DNA of 64,000 nt from Rugalucina vietnamica (Eukaryota; Mollusca; Bivalvia; Lucinida; Lucinidae), in assembly GCA_964017185.1 (NCBI GenBank), contig OZ024874.1, forward strand, positions 36,742,721-36,806,720, given 5' to 3'. A model generated the notes under the pieces. The model saw only the letters and a program-made list of their open reading frames with translations. It searched no databases and was not told the origin of the DNA. Below are positions 48,519 to 58,379 of the stretch, one piece after another. A program made the position numbers and the translations under genes. How positions within the stretch are numbered: the first letter of the stretch is position 1; every line of letters starts with the position of its first letter.

Positions 48519-49257
48519 CAAGAACTCCGCGGAGGTCGATATCGCACCTGCATCGGGCAAAGTCAATAGACCGTGAAATATAGTTCAAGGGCACCGGGTC
48601 AAGGTGCGTGCTTGAAGGGCATGTCAAGGACAATTACTATGCAAGGTTTCAGACTCGCAGCTATCTCTGATGTCGAGAAAACCAAACTTCGACGTAAAAA
48701 TTTTCAAAGTCAGTGGACCATGAAATATAGGTCAAGGGCACCGGGTTAAGGTGCGTGCTTGAAGGGTATGTCAAGGACAATTACTATGCAAGGTTTCAGA
48801 CTTGCAGCTATCTCTGATGGCGAGAAAACCAAACTTCGACGTAAAAATTTTCAAAGTCAGTGGACCATGAAATATAGGTCAAGGGCACCGGGTCAAGGTG
48901 CGTGCTTGAAGGGTATGTCCAGGACAATTACTATGCAAGGTTTCAGACTCGCAGCTATCTCTGATGGCGAGAAAACCAAACTTCGACGTAAATGTTGACA
49001 AAACTTCGACGTAAAAATTTTCAAAGTCAGTGGACCGTGAAATATAGGTCAAGGGCACCGGGTTAAGGTGCATGCTTGAAGGGTATGTCAGGGACAATTA
49101 CTATGCAAGGTTTCAGACTCGCAGCTATCTCTGATGTCGAGAAAACTAAACTTCGACGTAAATGTTGACGGACGAACGAACGAACAGACGAACGAACGGA
49201 CGGACGGACGGAAATTTGAACTCCTATATCGCACCCTGCTATAAGCAGGTGCGATAA
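48519..49257 (+). mobile_element. F2 hairpin-ended element (copy 2)
   Basis: CAAGAACTCCGCGGAGGTCG start (palindrome CTCCGCGGAG), four core units, (GACGAACG)n tract, and an intact hairpin ATCGCACCCTGC..GCAGGTGCGAT then AA. Direct orientation with copy 1, same length. Confidence 0.8.
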
Positions 49258-49425
49258 AAATGTAAAAAACTGTGCTTAATCGTGCAAAAACTATCTTTTA
49301 ATGACAAATTTAGGCAAAATGAATAACTGCCCAATATTTCTAGGTAGAAATTGTTGCAAAAAAGTAGATTTTCAATTTTTGTATCAATGTCCGGAATTGT
49401 TGCAGTTTATCTCAGATGGACCCAC
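49258..49425. other. Spacer
   Basis: Nothing recognised. Confidence 0.4.
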
Positions 49426-50424
49426 GTGTATATAGCCCCAGGGCAGGGGCAGACAACCCCCTGGGCCCAAAATATTTTCTTAAACATAAATCTTATGTCC
49501 ATTTGCTCATTTCTAGCAAGTTTTCTGCCATTAATTACATTTTCCTATTTTTTCCCATTCCAATGCATGGGAGACCTAAGTTGAGCTTGCTGTAAAATAG
49601 GTCAAGGTCATCCAAGGGTCATGATTTATATAAATTTTGTAGAGCTCCATTTCCAGATGCTTCACACCAAGTTTCAAAATCATAGGCCTTCTGGTTCTGG
49701 CGAAGAAGATTTTTAAATGTTTTTGCTATTTATAGCCATGGTGGCCATCTTGGTCATGTGACCTTGACCATTTATATAAACTTTCATTCCCCCTTCCCAA
49801 GGATGCTCCACATGAAGTTTGGCTTTGATTGGCTTAGCGGTTTCAGAGAAGAAGATGTTTGAATATTATGGTCATATACATGTATGATGTACAACACAAA
49901 GTATATAGCCCCGGGGAAAGGGCAGACAACCCACCAGGGGCTTAAATTTTCCATTAACATTAATCTTCTGTCCATTTGCCTATTCCCAGTAAGTTTTACC
50001 CATTAAATAGCATTTTACCATTTTTTCCCATTCAAATGCATTGGCAACCTAAGTTGACCTTGCCGTAAAATAGGTCAAGGTCATCTCAGGGTCATGATTT
50101 ATATAAACTATAATGGGCCCTGGTCCCCAATGCTACATACCATGTTTTGTGGAAATCGGCCCACTGGTTTTGGAGAAGAAGATTTTTACAGGTTTTGGCT
50201 ATTTATAGCCATGGCGGCCATCTTGGTCGTGTGACCTGGACCATTTATATAAACTTTCATTCCCCCTTCCTAAGGATGCTCCACATGAAGTTTGGCTTTG
50301 ATTGGCCAAGCGGTTTCAGAGGAGAAGATCTTTGAAATTGTGAACGACGGACGGACGACGGACAGACGCCGGAGCATGGGTATACTATAAGCTCACCTGT
50401 GAGCCTTCGGCTCAGGTGAGCTAA
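49426..50424 (+). mobile_element. F1 element, core type b variant, 5' truncated
   Basis: Begins abruptly at TGTATATAGCCCC inside a core unit and ends in a hairpin with CTAA at 50424. Units match those of 28498-30471 (TTTATAGCCATGGCGGCCAT, CATAGGCCTTCTGGTTCTG). Confidence 0.8.
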
Positions 50425-51250
50425 AAATCAAAGGACACTAGATCTATATGAATGGGTATAAAAAATCAAAGGACAGTACAGTTGAGTCTCCTGGAGTTGC
50501 GCGGCACATGGACTTGCGCATGTCATATTTTAGTGTCTCGGAACTAATGCATGAAAGTTTACAATCGTTTGTTAGTAACGTTTTATCAATTAACATCATT
50601 ATAGAAGCCAAAGATGCAAAATATCATAGATTGAGCATCCATGAACAGAACAGACGGTGAAAGTTTAAGTAAAACATACATGTCAGTCATTTTGTTTACC
50701 TAGTGTATTGCATTGTCCTAATTATCTATTCATTGGGCTGCTGTATTCCATATTTTTCTTACCAATCAGCTAGAAACAAGACTAGCTTCAACAATCATCT
50801 ATTCAAATACAATATTTCTTATGGAAAGCCCTCTGCTAATGTCAAATAAATGAAGTGCGCAACTCCATGTGACCTTTGACGTCAGGGATAAACATGGGGG
50901 TACCTTTACTTATGTTGGAATTCCAAGAAATCGTTTGAATATTTTCACGATTTCTTTTGGTAATTGTATGCATCAGATTTTCATGCAAATAGAGGATTAT
51001 TTATTTCATCGAGACTGAGCTTCTTTTCATGTCTAAACGGTCAAACAATGCTTAGGTGCGCAACTCCAGGGGACAGCATCGTATATGAAAGGGTCAGTAT
51101 TATGATCAATCAAGTATATGAATGGGTCTATTTTTTCAATGCCCAGGTATATGATTGGGGTAGGTTTCAGAAATTTGGGCCACACACCCATACCACAATT
51201 ACCCCTTAACCCCCGCCCCCCCCCCCCTAGACTCAGACCTTCGGCTGTTA
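50425..51250. other. Spacer with short inverted repeat
   Basis: CCTGGAGTTGCGC near 50490 and GCGCAACTCCAGG near 51056 are inverted, which could mark an old element, but no target duplication is evident. A TGACGTCA lies at 50877. A C-run lies near 51217-51230. Confidence 0.4.
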
Positions 51251-51825
51251 TTTACAATCTACATGCATGTTTACAAAAAAGCATTCCGAATGTGTCATAC
51301 AGCCTCAGTGCCAAGCGTGTACTAATTGGTCAAAAATAGTTTTACATTACACATCAAATTTTGAAACCCAAAATTCACTGAGAAAAACTAAATCCCGCTC
51401 ACCCTCACTTGGCATACTGTTAACAGAGATATTAAATGTGTCATACAGCCTCAGTGCCAAGCGTGTACTAATTGGTCAAAAATAGTTTTACATTACACAT
51501 CAAATTTTGAAACCCAAAATTCACTGAGAAAAACTAAATCCCACTCACCCTCACTTCGCATACTGTTAACAGAAATATTAAATTTTCTCTCCAGGTGATG
51601 TTCTATCAGAAAAGTCTCTGATTTCCTGCTTTAATCCATGAATTCTGTGATATTTACACATTCAGCTAGCTCATTTGCTCCCAGTTTTTTCCGCGACGCT
51701 AAGCCAATCAGAAAGAAGCTCTCCATGCTCACGTGACAAAGCGCGTGCCGTGACGTCAAGGCACCCCGTCGAGTTCAGATGCACTCACCACGTGTCAACC
51801 ATGTGTAATCCTGTTTTATTCAATC
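51251..51825. repeat. Left arm of a long inverted repeat, with internal 146-bp tandem duplication
   Basis: Complementary to 61243-61673: TACAATCTACATGCATGTTT here, AAACATGCATGGAGATTGTA there. A 146-bp block (51289-51434, starts AATGTGTCATACAGCCTCAG) is repeated at 51435-51580; the right arm has it once. The arm is cut at TTATTCAATC by the LINE tail. Confidence 0.8.
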
Positions 51826-51983
51826 AAGATACAAGATACAAGATTTATTCAGATAACCTCCATAACAGTCGGTGTCCTCCAATACAAGTTAATAACATAC
51901 AACAACATACATGTACATGAGTGCGATGAGGGATGTTGAATGAATATGATGAGATAATATGACATAACAGTTAGCATTACAAG

Positions 51984-53477
51984 TTATCTTAAGACTAGAG
52001 ACATTGTTATAAACTCACAAACATATTTTGTCTCCTCAGCAGTTGCTGGGTTCATTAAATGAACAAATGCATTGAATGAGGCATCACTACCAGGTTTCAA
52101 ATCATGATAAGTTATATTCAGTGTTTTAAATAAATCATTTCTAAGCGCAGAATTCATAGAACAATACAGCATGAAATGCTCTTCATCTTCAATTTCATTA
52201 CAACTAGTACAAAGTCTACTCTCACGAGGAATCCGAGGTCTAAAATAGCGACCTCGTTCTATTAATAGATCATGGGCACTTATTCTAAGTTTTGCTAGCT
52301 CTCTAGTTTTGTCTTTTGGAAGCCCAAATGAAAGGTAATCTTGTAATGAAAAGTTTGAGTAAATGTTTGAAAAAGTATATAATTTATTATCCTGGATCTG
52401 TCGTCTCAGGCTTGAAAGTTCAGTATTTAAGTCACACTTGTATTTGGTAGATATAATATCTGACATAGTACATGTCTGAGTTTCTGATTCACTTACTGAA
52501 AACTTCTGCATAAAGTTATGTATACAAGAATACCATGATTTGTAACCATTTTGAAACAAATTTTTATCTAGTTCAAAAACTTCTTTCAATAAACGATCTT
52601 CTGGAAGCTGAGATAAACGAGAATAATATTTAAACGCTTGAGAGCATATAAAGTTAAGTATTGGCTCTCTACCAAGTTCAATTCTTGAAGCTAAATTTGA
52701 TGCTTTTTTATGAACACCTAACAAGTATTTGCAAAACCGATTGTGTATTTTTTCAAAAGGTAATGTGTCAAGAGTTTTCTCCTTTATATTATAATCACCT
52801 ATCCAAATTTCTGCACCATATGTCAAAATTGGACGTATAAGGGTATCAAAAAGTTTTAACTTCAAGGTATTACTCGTCGATTCAAAATCAAGAACGCTTG
52901 ATTTAAGTGAAAAAATAGCTTTCAAGCTTTTTTGGTACATATGATCGGCAGCATGTTTGAAATTACCATTATACGAAAGTAGTATACCCAAATATTTATA
53001 GTTGTCGACAATCTCAATGTCAGACTTATTTAATGTGAACTTGATGTTATCAGTTTTAATTTTTCCTGCACTAAAAACCATAACTTTGGTTTTCTCGGTA
53101 TTGATCCTCAGCTTCCAGTAGTCACAATATATATTCAGAGAGTCCAGGCAGGACTGCAGACCTTCCTTGCTTTCTGATAATAAAAGCACATCATCGGCAT
53201 ATATCAAACAATTAAGTTTCGTAGTATTTAAGATCACAGGTTGTGAAATAGTTTCATCAAATATGTCATTTATATCATTTATGAAAATATTGAACAGTAA
53301 CGGACTAAGGCCATCGCCTTGGCGTACTCCTCTTTCATACTGTCCTAAATGAGACAAAAAGTTGTCCTTTTTAACAACAAATTTAGAATTAGAATACATA
53401 TATTTGACAACATTGTAAAAATTACCTCCTATACCAAAGTAATTTCTGGAATAACCCTGAGCGCCAAACAGTGTCAA
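51984..53477 (-). CDS. LINE ORF2, C-terminal half (reverse transcriptase palm/thumb and C-terminal Cys/His region)
   Basis: Target-primed reverse transcriptase part of the LINE. In this 497-residue frame, RQGDGLSPLLFNIFINDI is the conserved block before the catalytic site, and LIYADDVLLLS holds the YADD catalytic pair (the second and third Asp of the triad; the first is in the upstream frame). Then come SLNIYCDYWKLRINTEKTKVM, a thumb-like region, and near the C-terminus CTSCNEIEDEEHFMLYC, a CxxC..HxxxxC zinc-knuckle-like motif typical of this group. It ends in a normal stop. The first ~14 codons are out of the true frame: the upstream frame reads LFQKLLWY and this frame resumes at IGGNFYNVV, so a one- or two-base indel near 53435-53440 separates them. 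Confidence 0.85.
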   Translation of the reverse strand: MTLFGAQGYSRNYFGIGGNFYNVVKYMYSNSKFVVKKDNFLSHLGQYERGVRQGDGLSPLLFNIFINDINDIFDETISQPVILNTTKLNCLIYADDVLLLSESKEGLQSCLDSLNIYCDYWKLRINTEKTKVMVFSAGKIKTDNIKFTLNKSDIEIVDNYKYLGILLSYNGNFKHAADHMYQKSLKAIFSLKSSVLDFESTSNTLKLKLFDTLIRPILTYGAEIWIGDYNIKEKTLDTLPFEKIHNRFCKYLLGVHKKASNLASRIELGREPILNFICSQAFKYYSRLSQLPEDRLLKEVFELDKNLFQNGYKSWYSCIHNFMQKFSVSESETQTCTMSDIISTKYKCDLNTELSSLRRQIQDNKLYTFSNIYSNFSLQDYLSFGLPKDKTRELAKLRISAHDLLIERGRYFRPRIPRESRLCTSCNEIEDEEHFMLYCSMNSALRNDLFKTLNITYHDLKPGSDASFNAFVHLMNPATAEETKYVCEFITMSLVLR

Positions 53478-55233
53478 AAGCTTTTGAAAAGTCTACGAAA
53501 CAAGCATATATTCTCTTTTTACATTTAAATATGTATTTATTGATAATTGTTTTAATAGTGTATATGTGATCTGTTGTTCTATATCCGGGTCTAAATCCTG
53601 CCTGAAATCTATTATACAAGTTATTGTTTTCCATATAGTTATGTAGTCGAGTCTGTAGTAAAGAAGTAAACAGTTTTCCAAAGCAACTAGTTAAGTTTAA
53701 ACAACGGTAATTGTTACAATCGTATATTTCATTATTTTTAGCTATAAATGAAACAAGTGAAATGTTCCAGCTATGTGGAAAAGTTCCAGATTTTAAAATT
53801 CTGTTAAACAATTTAACAATTGGAAGCAAAAGAGTATCTTTGCCAAATTTAATGAACTCGTTCAGTATTAAATCTATTCCTGGTTGTTTATTATTTTTAA
53901 GTTTTGTTATTCCTGAACGTACTTCTTTACAGGTAAATGGAAAGTCAAGTGGGCCTTCAGTATTCATTTCTAGATCATTTAAATTTAGTTCAGGATTCTT
54001 TTCTGAATAAAGTTCAGTTAAATAATCATACCAAGTAGACATAGAAATTGGATTAGTTTTATCTGAAGATTTATTTTTTAATTGATCAAGTGTTTTCCAA
54101 AACGTTTTTGGATCATTTTCATGTAAAGTATCTAACTGTTCTATAATGCGTTTATAAAATGAACGCTTGGTCATCTTAAGCGTTTTATTGTATTCTTTCT
54201 TTAATCTATGAAATGCACATTTTAGGTCAGCATTATTTGAGTTCATTAGAAGGCGTTTTCCTAGCTTCCTCAATTCTCTTTTCATTATGTAACAATTGTT
54301 ATCAAACCATTTCTTTTTGAATCTTTTCTTTCTTTTGTGACTGCTATATAATTTGAACTTAGCAGATTTTTGTGCAGACGTATTAATAATTTCTGCAAAT
54401 TGATTAGTTAATGTCTCAATGTCTATGTCATTATTTTCCACATCATTCAAAAAGCTTTGGATTAAACAAGAAGACTCGGTATCTAACAAAGATTCGACAT
54501 ACATCTGTTTTGTTGATTCATCAACAATAAATTTGCCAGGTAATGTAGCATATACAGTTGCAAATTCATCATTAATTTCACTATACGATACAGTAGTTTT
54601 CATACCACACCATATGACACAGTGATCAGACAATTCATTTGGAGGACGGACATTTATGAAATTGAATAAATCAAATAAATTTTCAGAAACAACAATATAA
54701 TTAATTGTGCTACTGCCCCTTGGACCAAAGTAAGTATTGTATCCTAATGAATCACCGAGTATCCTCCCATTAAGTATCCGTAATTTAGATTCTATGCACA
54801 TATCAAGCAAGTTCTTCCCCTGGTCATTCACTATCTGGTCAACGTTAAGACGAGTAGGGAGAACAATATCTTCTAAATAATCAGAAGGTAAGAAGTCTAG
54901 GTCTAACCTTGCAGTTTCGTCTAATTCAACATAGTCATTTAGTACACCAGTTCGGGCATTGAAATCACCCATTAACATCAATTTTCCCTGTGTTGAGTAA
55001 TCACGGATACAAGTTTTTAGATTTTCAAAAATATTGTCATTTTCAGGACAGACGGATTTTACTCTAGGCGGCATGTATAAAAGACATAAAAATATGTCAG
55101 AATCGGAATTAAAAGCATATTTGCTCAATTTTAGCCATATAAAATTTTTGGTTGTTTTTATTCTTTTAACAAAACCTCTATTGAATAGCATCTCTCTTAT
55201 GTAGATAACAAGTCCGCCTGAGAGTCGCCCTTT
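53422..55233 (-). CDS. LINE ORF2, middle part (C-terminal endonuclease and N-terminal reverse transcriptase)
   Basis: Reads KGRLSGGLVIYIRE at the F1 insertion edge, then MLMGDFNARTG and SDHCVIWC: the central Asn/Asp and the C-terminal SDH of an APE-type endonuclease. The reverse transcriptase follows: KLKNNKQPGIDLILNEF, SLVSFIAKN, YRCLNLTSCFGKLFTSLL, QAGFRPGYRTTDHI and CFVDFSKAFDTVW, the last giving the first catalytic Asp. The frame breaks after LLWY and the downstream frame takes over. Codon use is AT-rich like the rest of the LINE. The start codon usually drawn at 55191 is internal; the true upstream part is at 56750-56929 beyond the F1 insertion. Confidence 0.85.
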   Translation of the reverse strand, partial: KGRLSGGLVIYIREMLFNRGFVKRIKTTKNFIWLKLSKYAFNSDSDIFLCLLYMPPRVKSVCPENDNIFENLKTCIRDYSTQGKLMLMGDFNARTGVLNDYVELDETARLDLDFLPSDYLEDIVLPTRLNVDQIVNDQGKNLLDMCIESKLRILNGRILGDSLGYNTYFGPRGSSTINYIVVSENLFDLFNFINVRPPNELSDHCVIWCGMKTTVSYSEINDEFATVYATLPGKFIVDESTKQMYVESLLDTESSCLIQSFLNDVENNDIDIETLTNQFAEIINTSAQKSAKFKLYSSHKRKKRFKKKWFDNNCYIMKRELRKLGKRLLMNSNNADLKCAFHRLKKEYNKTLKMTKRSFYKRIIEQLDTLHENDPKTFWKTLDQLKNKSSDKTNPISMSTWYDYLTELYSEKNPELNLNDLEMNTEGPLDFPFTCKEVRSGITKLKNNKQPGIDLILNEFIKFGKDTLLLPIVKLFNRILKSGTFPHSWNISLVSFIAKNNEIYDCNNYRCLNLTSCFGKLFTSLLQTRLHNYMENNNLYNRFQAGFRPGYRTTDHIYTIKTIINKYIFKCKKRIYACFVDFSKAFDTVWRSGLFQKLLWYRR

Positions 55234-56749
55234 TTAGCTCACCTGAGCCGTCAGGCTCACAAGGTGAGCTTATAGTATACCCATGCTCCGTCGTCCGTCC
55301 GTCCGTCGTCCGTCCGTCGTCCACCATTTTCAAAGATCTTCTCCTCTGAAACCGCTTGGCCAATCAAAGCCAAATTTTACATGAAGCATCTATGGGAAGG
55401 GGGAACCAATGTGTATATAAATAATCCAGGTCACATGACCAAGATGGCCGCCATGCCCATATATGGTAAAAACCCTTCAAAAATCTTCTTCTCCGGAACC
55501 ACTGGACCGATTTCAACCAAACTTGGCATGAAGCATTAATGGCTCAAGCACTACAATGTGTATATAAATCATGACCCTATGATGACCTTGACCTATTTTA
55601 CGGCAAGGTCAACATAGGTCGCGAATGCATTTGAATGGGAAAAATTGTTAAATTGTCATTTAAAGGAAAAATCTTGCAGAAAATGAGCAGTAGGACTGAA
55701 TATTAATGATTCTGAAAAAAATTGGGCACCAGGGACTCATCCGCGCCCACCCCGGGGCAATATACATGTATATCTCCATCATATTCAAACATCTTCTCCT
55801 CTGAAACCGCTTGGCCAATCAAAGCGAAATTTTATGTGAAGCATCAATAGGAAGGGGTAACAAATATGTATATAAAAAATCCAGGTCACATGACCAAGAT
55901 GGCCGCCATGCCCATATATGGTAAAAACCGTTCAAAAATCTTCTTCTCCAGAACCGGTTGACCGATTTCAACGAAACTTGGCACGAAGCATCGATGGCTC
56001 AAGCACTACAATGTGTATATAAATCATGACCCTGTGATGACCTTGACCTATTTTACGGGAAGGTCAACATAGGTCACCAATGCATTTGAATGGGGAAAAC
56101 TTTTAAAATGTCATTTAAAGTGAAAGTCTTGCAGGAAATGGGCAGTAGGTCTGGATATTAATGATTCTGAAAAAAATGGACCCCAGGGGCTCATGTGCCC
56201 CCACCCCGGGGCAATATACATGTATATTTCCATAATATTCAAACGTCTTCTCCTCTGAAACCGCTTGGCCAAACAAAGCCAAATTTTAAGTGAAGCATCT
56301 ATAGAATGGGGGAATCAATTTGTTATAAATAATCTAGGTCACATGACCAAGATGGCCGCCATGCCCATATATGGTAAAAACCCATCAAAAATCATCTTCT
56401 CTGAAACCAATAGACTGATTTCAAGGAAACTTGGCGTGAGGCATCGATGGCTAAAGTACTCCAATGTATATATAAATCATGACCCTGTGATGACCTTGAC
56501 CAAGTTTATGGCAAGGTCAACATGGGTTGCCTGTGCATCTGAATTGGGAAAACTGTTAAAATGTCATTTGAAGGAAAAAGCCAACAGGAAATTGGCAAAT
56601 GGACAGAATATTGAAGATTCTGAAAAAAGAAAATGGCCCAAGGGCTTATCTGCCCCTGCACTGGAGTTAGATACCATAATATTCAAACATGTTTATTGGT
56701 ATATGCAGCTGATCTCAGGTGAGCGTTTACAGGACCATTGGTCCTCTGG
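55234..56749 (-). mobile_element. F1 element, core type b, inserted in the LINE endonuclease
   Basis: On the minus strand it runs CCAGAGGACCAATGGTCCTG to hairpin (loop TGAC) and GAGCTAA. About three type-b units. Removing CCAGAGG...CTAA leaves six A residues and restores an open frame NRK-KGRLSGG across the site, so the insertion was precise and younger than the LINE. Confidence 0.9.
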
Positions 56750-56929
56750 TTTCCTATTTCCCTTAGAAGCATAACTTGTGAATGCTCTGTAACCTGGGAG
56801 GTTAATATTTTTATCCTTACTGGTCCAAGTTTCAGTCAAACCAAAAATATCAAATTTTTTATAAAATGTGTCATTTTCAAATTTTTCTTGAGAAAAACCA
56901 TTTATGTTCCAACAGGCAAAATTAAACAT
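56750..56929 (-). CDS. LINE ORF2, N-terminal part (APE endonuclease start)
   Basis: MFNFACWNINGFSQEKF begins ORF2: the WNING block is the first conserved motif of APE-type endonucleases (Asn for metal binding). FGLTETWTSKD gives the catalytic Glu of the second motif (LTETW). It ends at GNRK, where the F1 element 55234-56749 is inserted; the reading continues on the far side with KGRLSGG. The Met at 56929 is a plausible start because it directly precedes the first motif. ORF1 stops about 320 bp upstream. Confidence 0.85.
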
Positions 56930-57251
56930 ATTTCATATGATAAAATGAGTGAACAGTTTTCAGTCTACATAAATATTTTGTTTCGTTATAATTATAATTA
57001 TTTGATAGAAATTATCACTTAATGGCTTGAAAGAATTACCATTATGGAATAATTATGAACACTTGACAGCAATAATTTAAAAATACATATATGTAACTGA
57101 GTGTAATCAACTAATAGCCATAGGTAAAATGCATGAAAGTTGCACTTCTAATTTCATGGCTATAAGAATGTAATATGCACAGCATTGTAAACATTAAGAA
57201 GCAGCATATTAATTATATTAACATTTCAGTCAAAAACATTATCAGCACGGC

Positions 57252-57670
57252 TTAAAAGCCCAAGAGTCTTAATAGAATGTCACGTTCATTCAAGTTGTTA
57301 GTATTCATGAAGGCTTGGTCAGGATGGCTTCCATTTCGAAGGTTACGGTTTCCGCCAAAGAAATTGTTACGAGCACCACCAAACTGAGCGCCACGACCAC
57401 CATTGAAGTTATGTCTACGTCCACCGCCACCACCTAATTGAGAGCTGCGTTCACTGCGAAACTGAGAACTACTATCGAAATGTCCGTTAGGTTGTGATCT
57501 TCTGTCTTTCTGAGAATATGAAGAATAAGGCGGGAGTCCGAGTTTAGGGTTGAGGTGAGTTTTCAGTAACTTCACTAGGACAAGATTGCCTTGTTTAGAC
57601 AGGTGAACGTTGTCGTTGTTGAACAATATTCTGTCATCTGGGGAGATATCTAGGTTAACAATACTTGTAT
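57252..57670 (-). CDS. LINE ORF1, C-terminal part (end of SGNH esterase, RGG-like tail)
   Basis: Cut from the rest of ORF1 by the hAT MITE. It carries DNVHLSKQGN, the esterase block V with catalytic Asp and His, then a basic Gly/Arg/Asn-rich tail (GGGGGRRHNFNGGRG, FGGARNNFFGG) likely to bind RNA, and ends RDILLRLLGF before a stop. Without the MITE and one copy of the target duplication, the frame is continuous (DNTS then IVNLDISPDDRILF), so ORF1 was intact when the MITE arrived. Confidence 0.8.
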
Positions 57671-58379
57671 TAGAGCTGTCATTGATATAGACGATATCGA
57701 TGTATCAATGCAGATGAGCTGTATCGATATAGAAAATGACATATCGATACATATCGATATTGTAAAGTGAAACTTCTCACAAAAATATGCTGGCTGTTTA
57801 GACAGATAACATTGGTTGGTTAGTATCAATATTCAATAACTATTGCAAATTGCACACAGTATGAACATTTTGGATCCCCAGAGAGCAATAAATGACAAAG
57901 CATCAGATAAGCACCAATTGATAGTACTCACACATTTTTTTCAAATAGTTTGTCAAGGAATAAAAATTCAGTGGATAATGATCTTGCTTTTAAAAGTGAA
58001 ACTGCCAAGTAATTTTGAGCCAAACTTAAGCCACAAAAATGCAGTCAAACTCTGTCATAATTTGATGTTAATGTTCTTTCTTCCTGATCTATACTGATTT
58101 ATGATTGCCAAATTGAATGAAATAAATAGTCATGGTGTAATTATCATCTGTTGACAGCACTTCCTTGAAATTAAGTTGAAACTTTATCTTAAACTTGTTG
58201 TTGACCTTAAAAGAACTTTTAAGGTGTTTAAAAGTAGCATAAAATGACAATAAGGGTCTATGAAAGTTGCTTTCAAACACCTTTTGAAAAATTAAGTATT
58301 ATATCGATACATATCAATATATCGGTATATGTCCCATCGATATATCGATATGTCAAATGCCCAACCAATGACAGCTCTA
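57671..58379. mobile_element. hAT-type MITE with 8-bp target duplication
   Basis: 709 bp with 14-bp perfect terminal inverted repeats TAGAGCTGTCATTG / CAATGACAGCTCTA and a perfect 8-bp duplication ACTTGTAT at 57663-57670 and 58380-58387. Subterminal regions are full of ATATCGATA palindromes on both sides (57690-57765 and 58300-58350). No transposase. The 8-bp duplication identifies the hAT superfamily. It interrupts the esterase domain of the LINE ORF1. Confidence 0.92.

Noticed and set aside
50490-51068. Transposon bounded by CCTGGAGTTGCGC / GCGCAACTCCAGG
   Set aside because: A third GCGCAACTCCA copy lies at about 50857 and no target duplication or symmetric ends are seen.
57252-57626. Independent Gly-rich protein gene (124 residues)
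   Set aside because: It is the C-terminal part of the LINE ORF1, separated by the hAT MITE; it begins in frame before its first Met and carries esterase block V.
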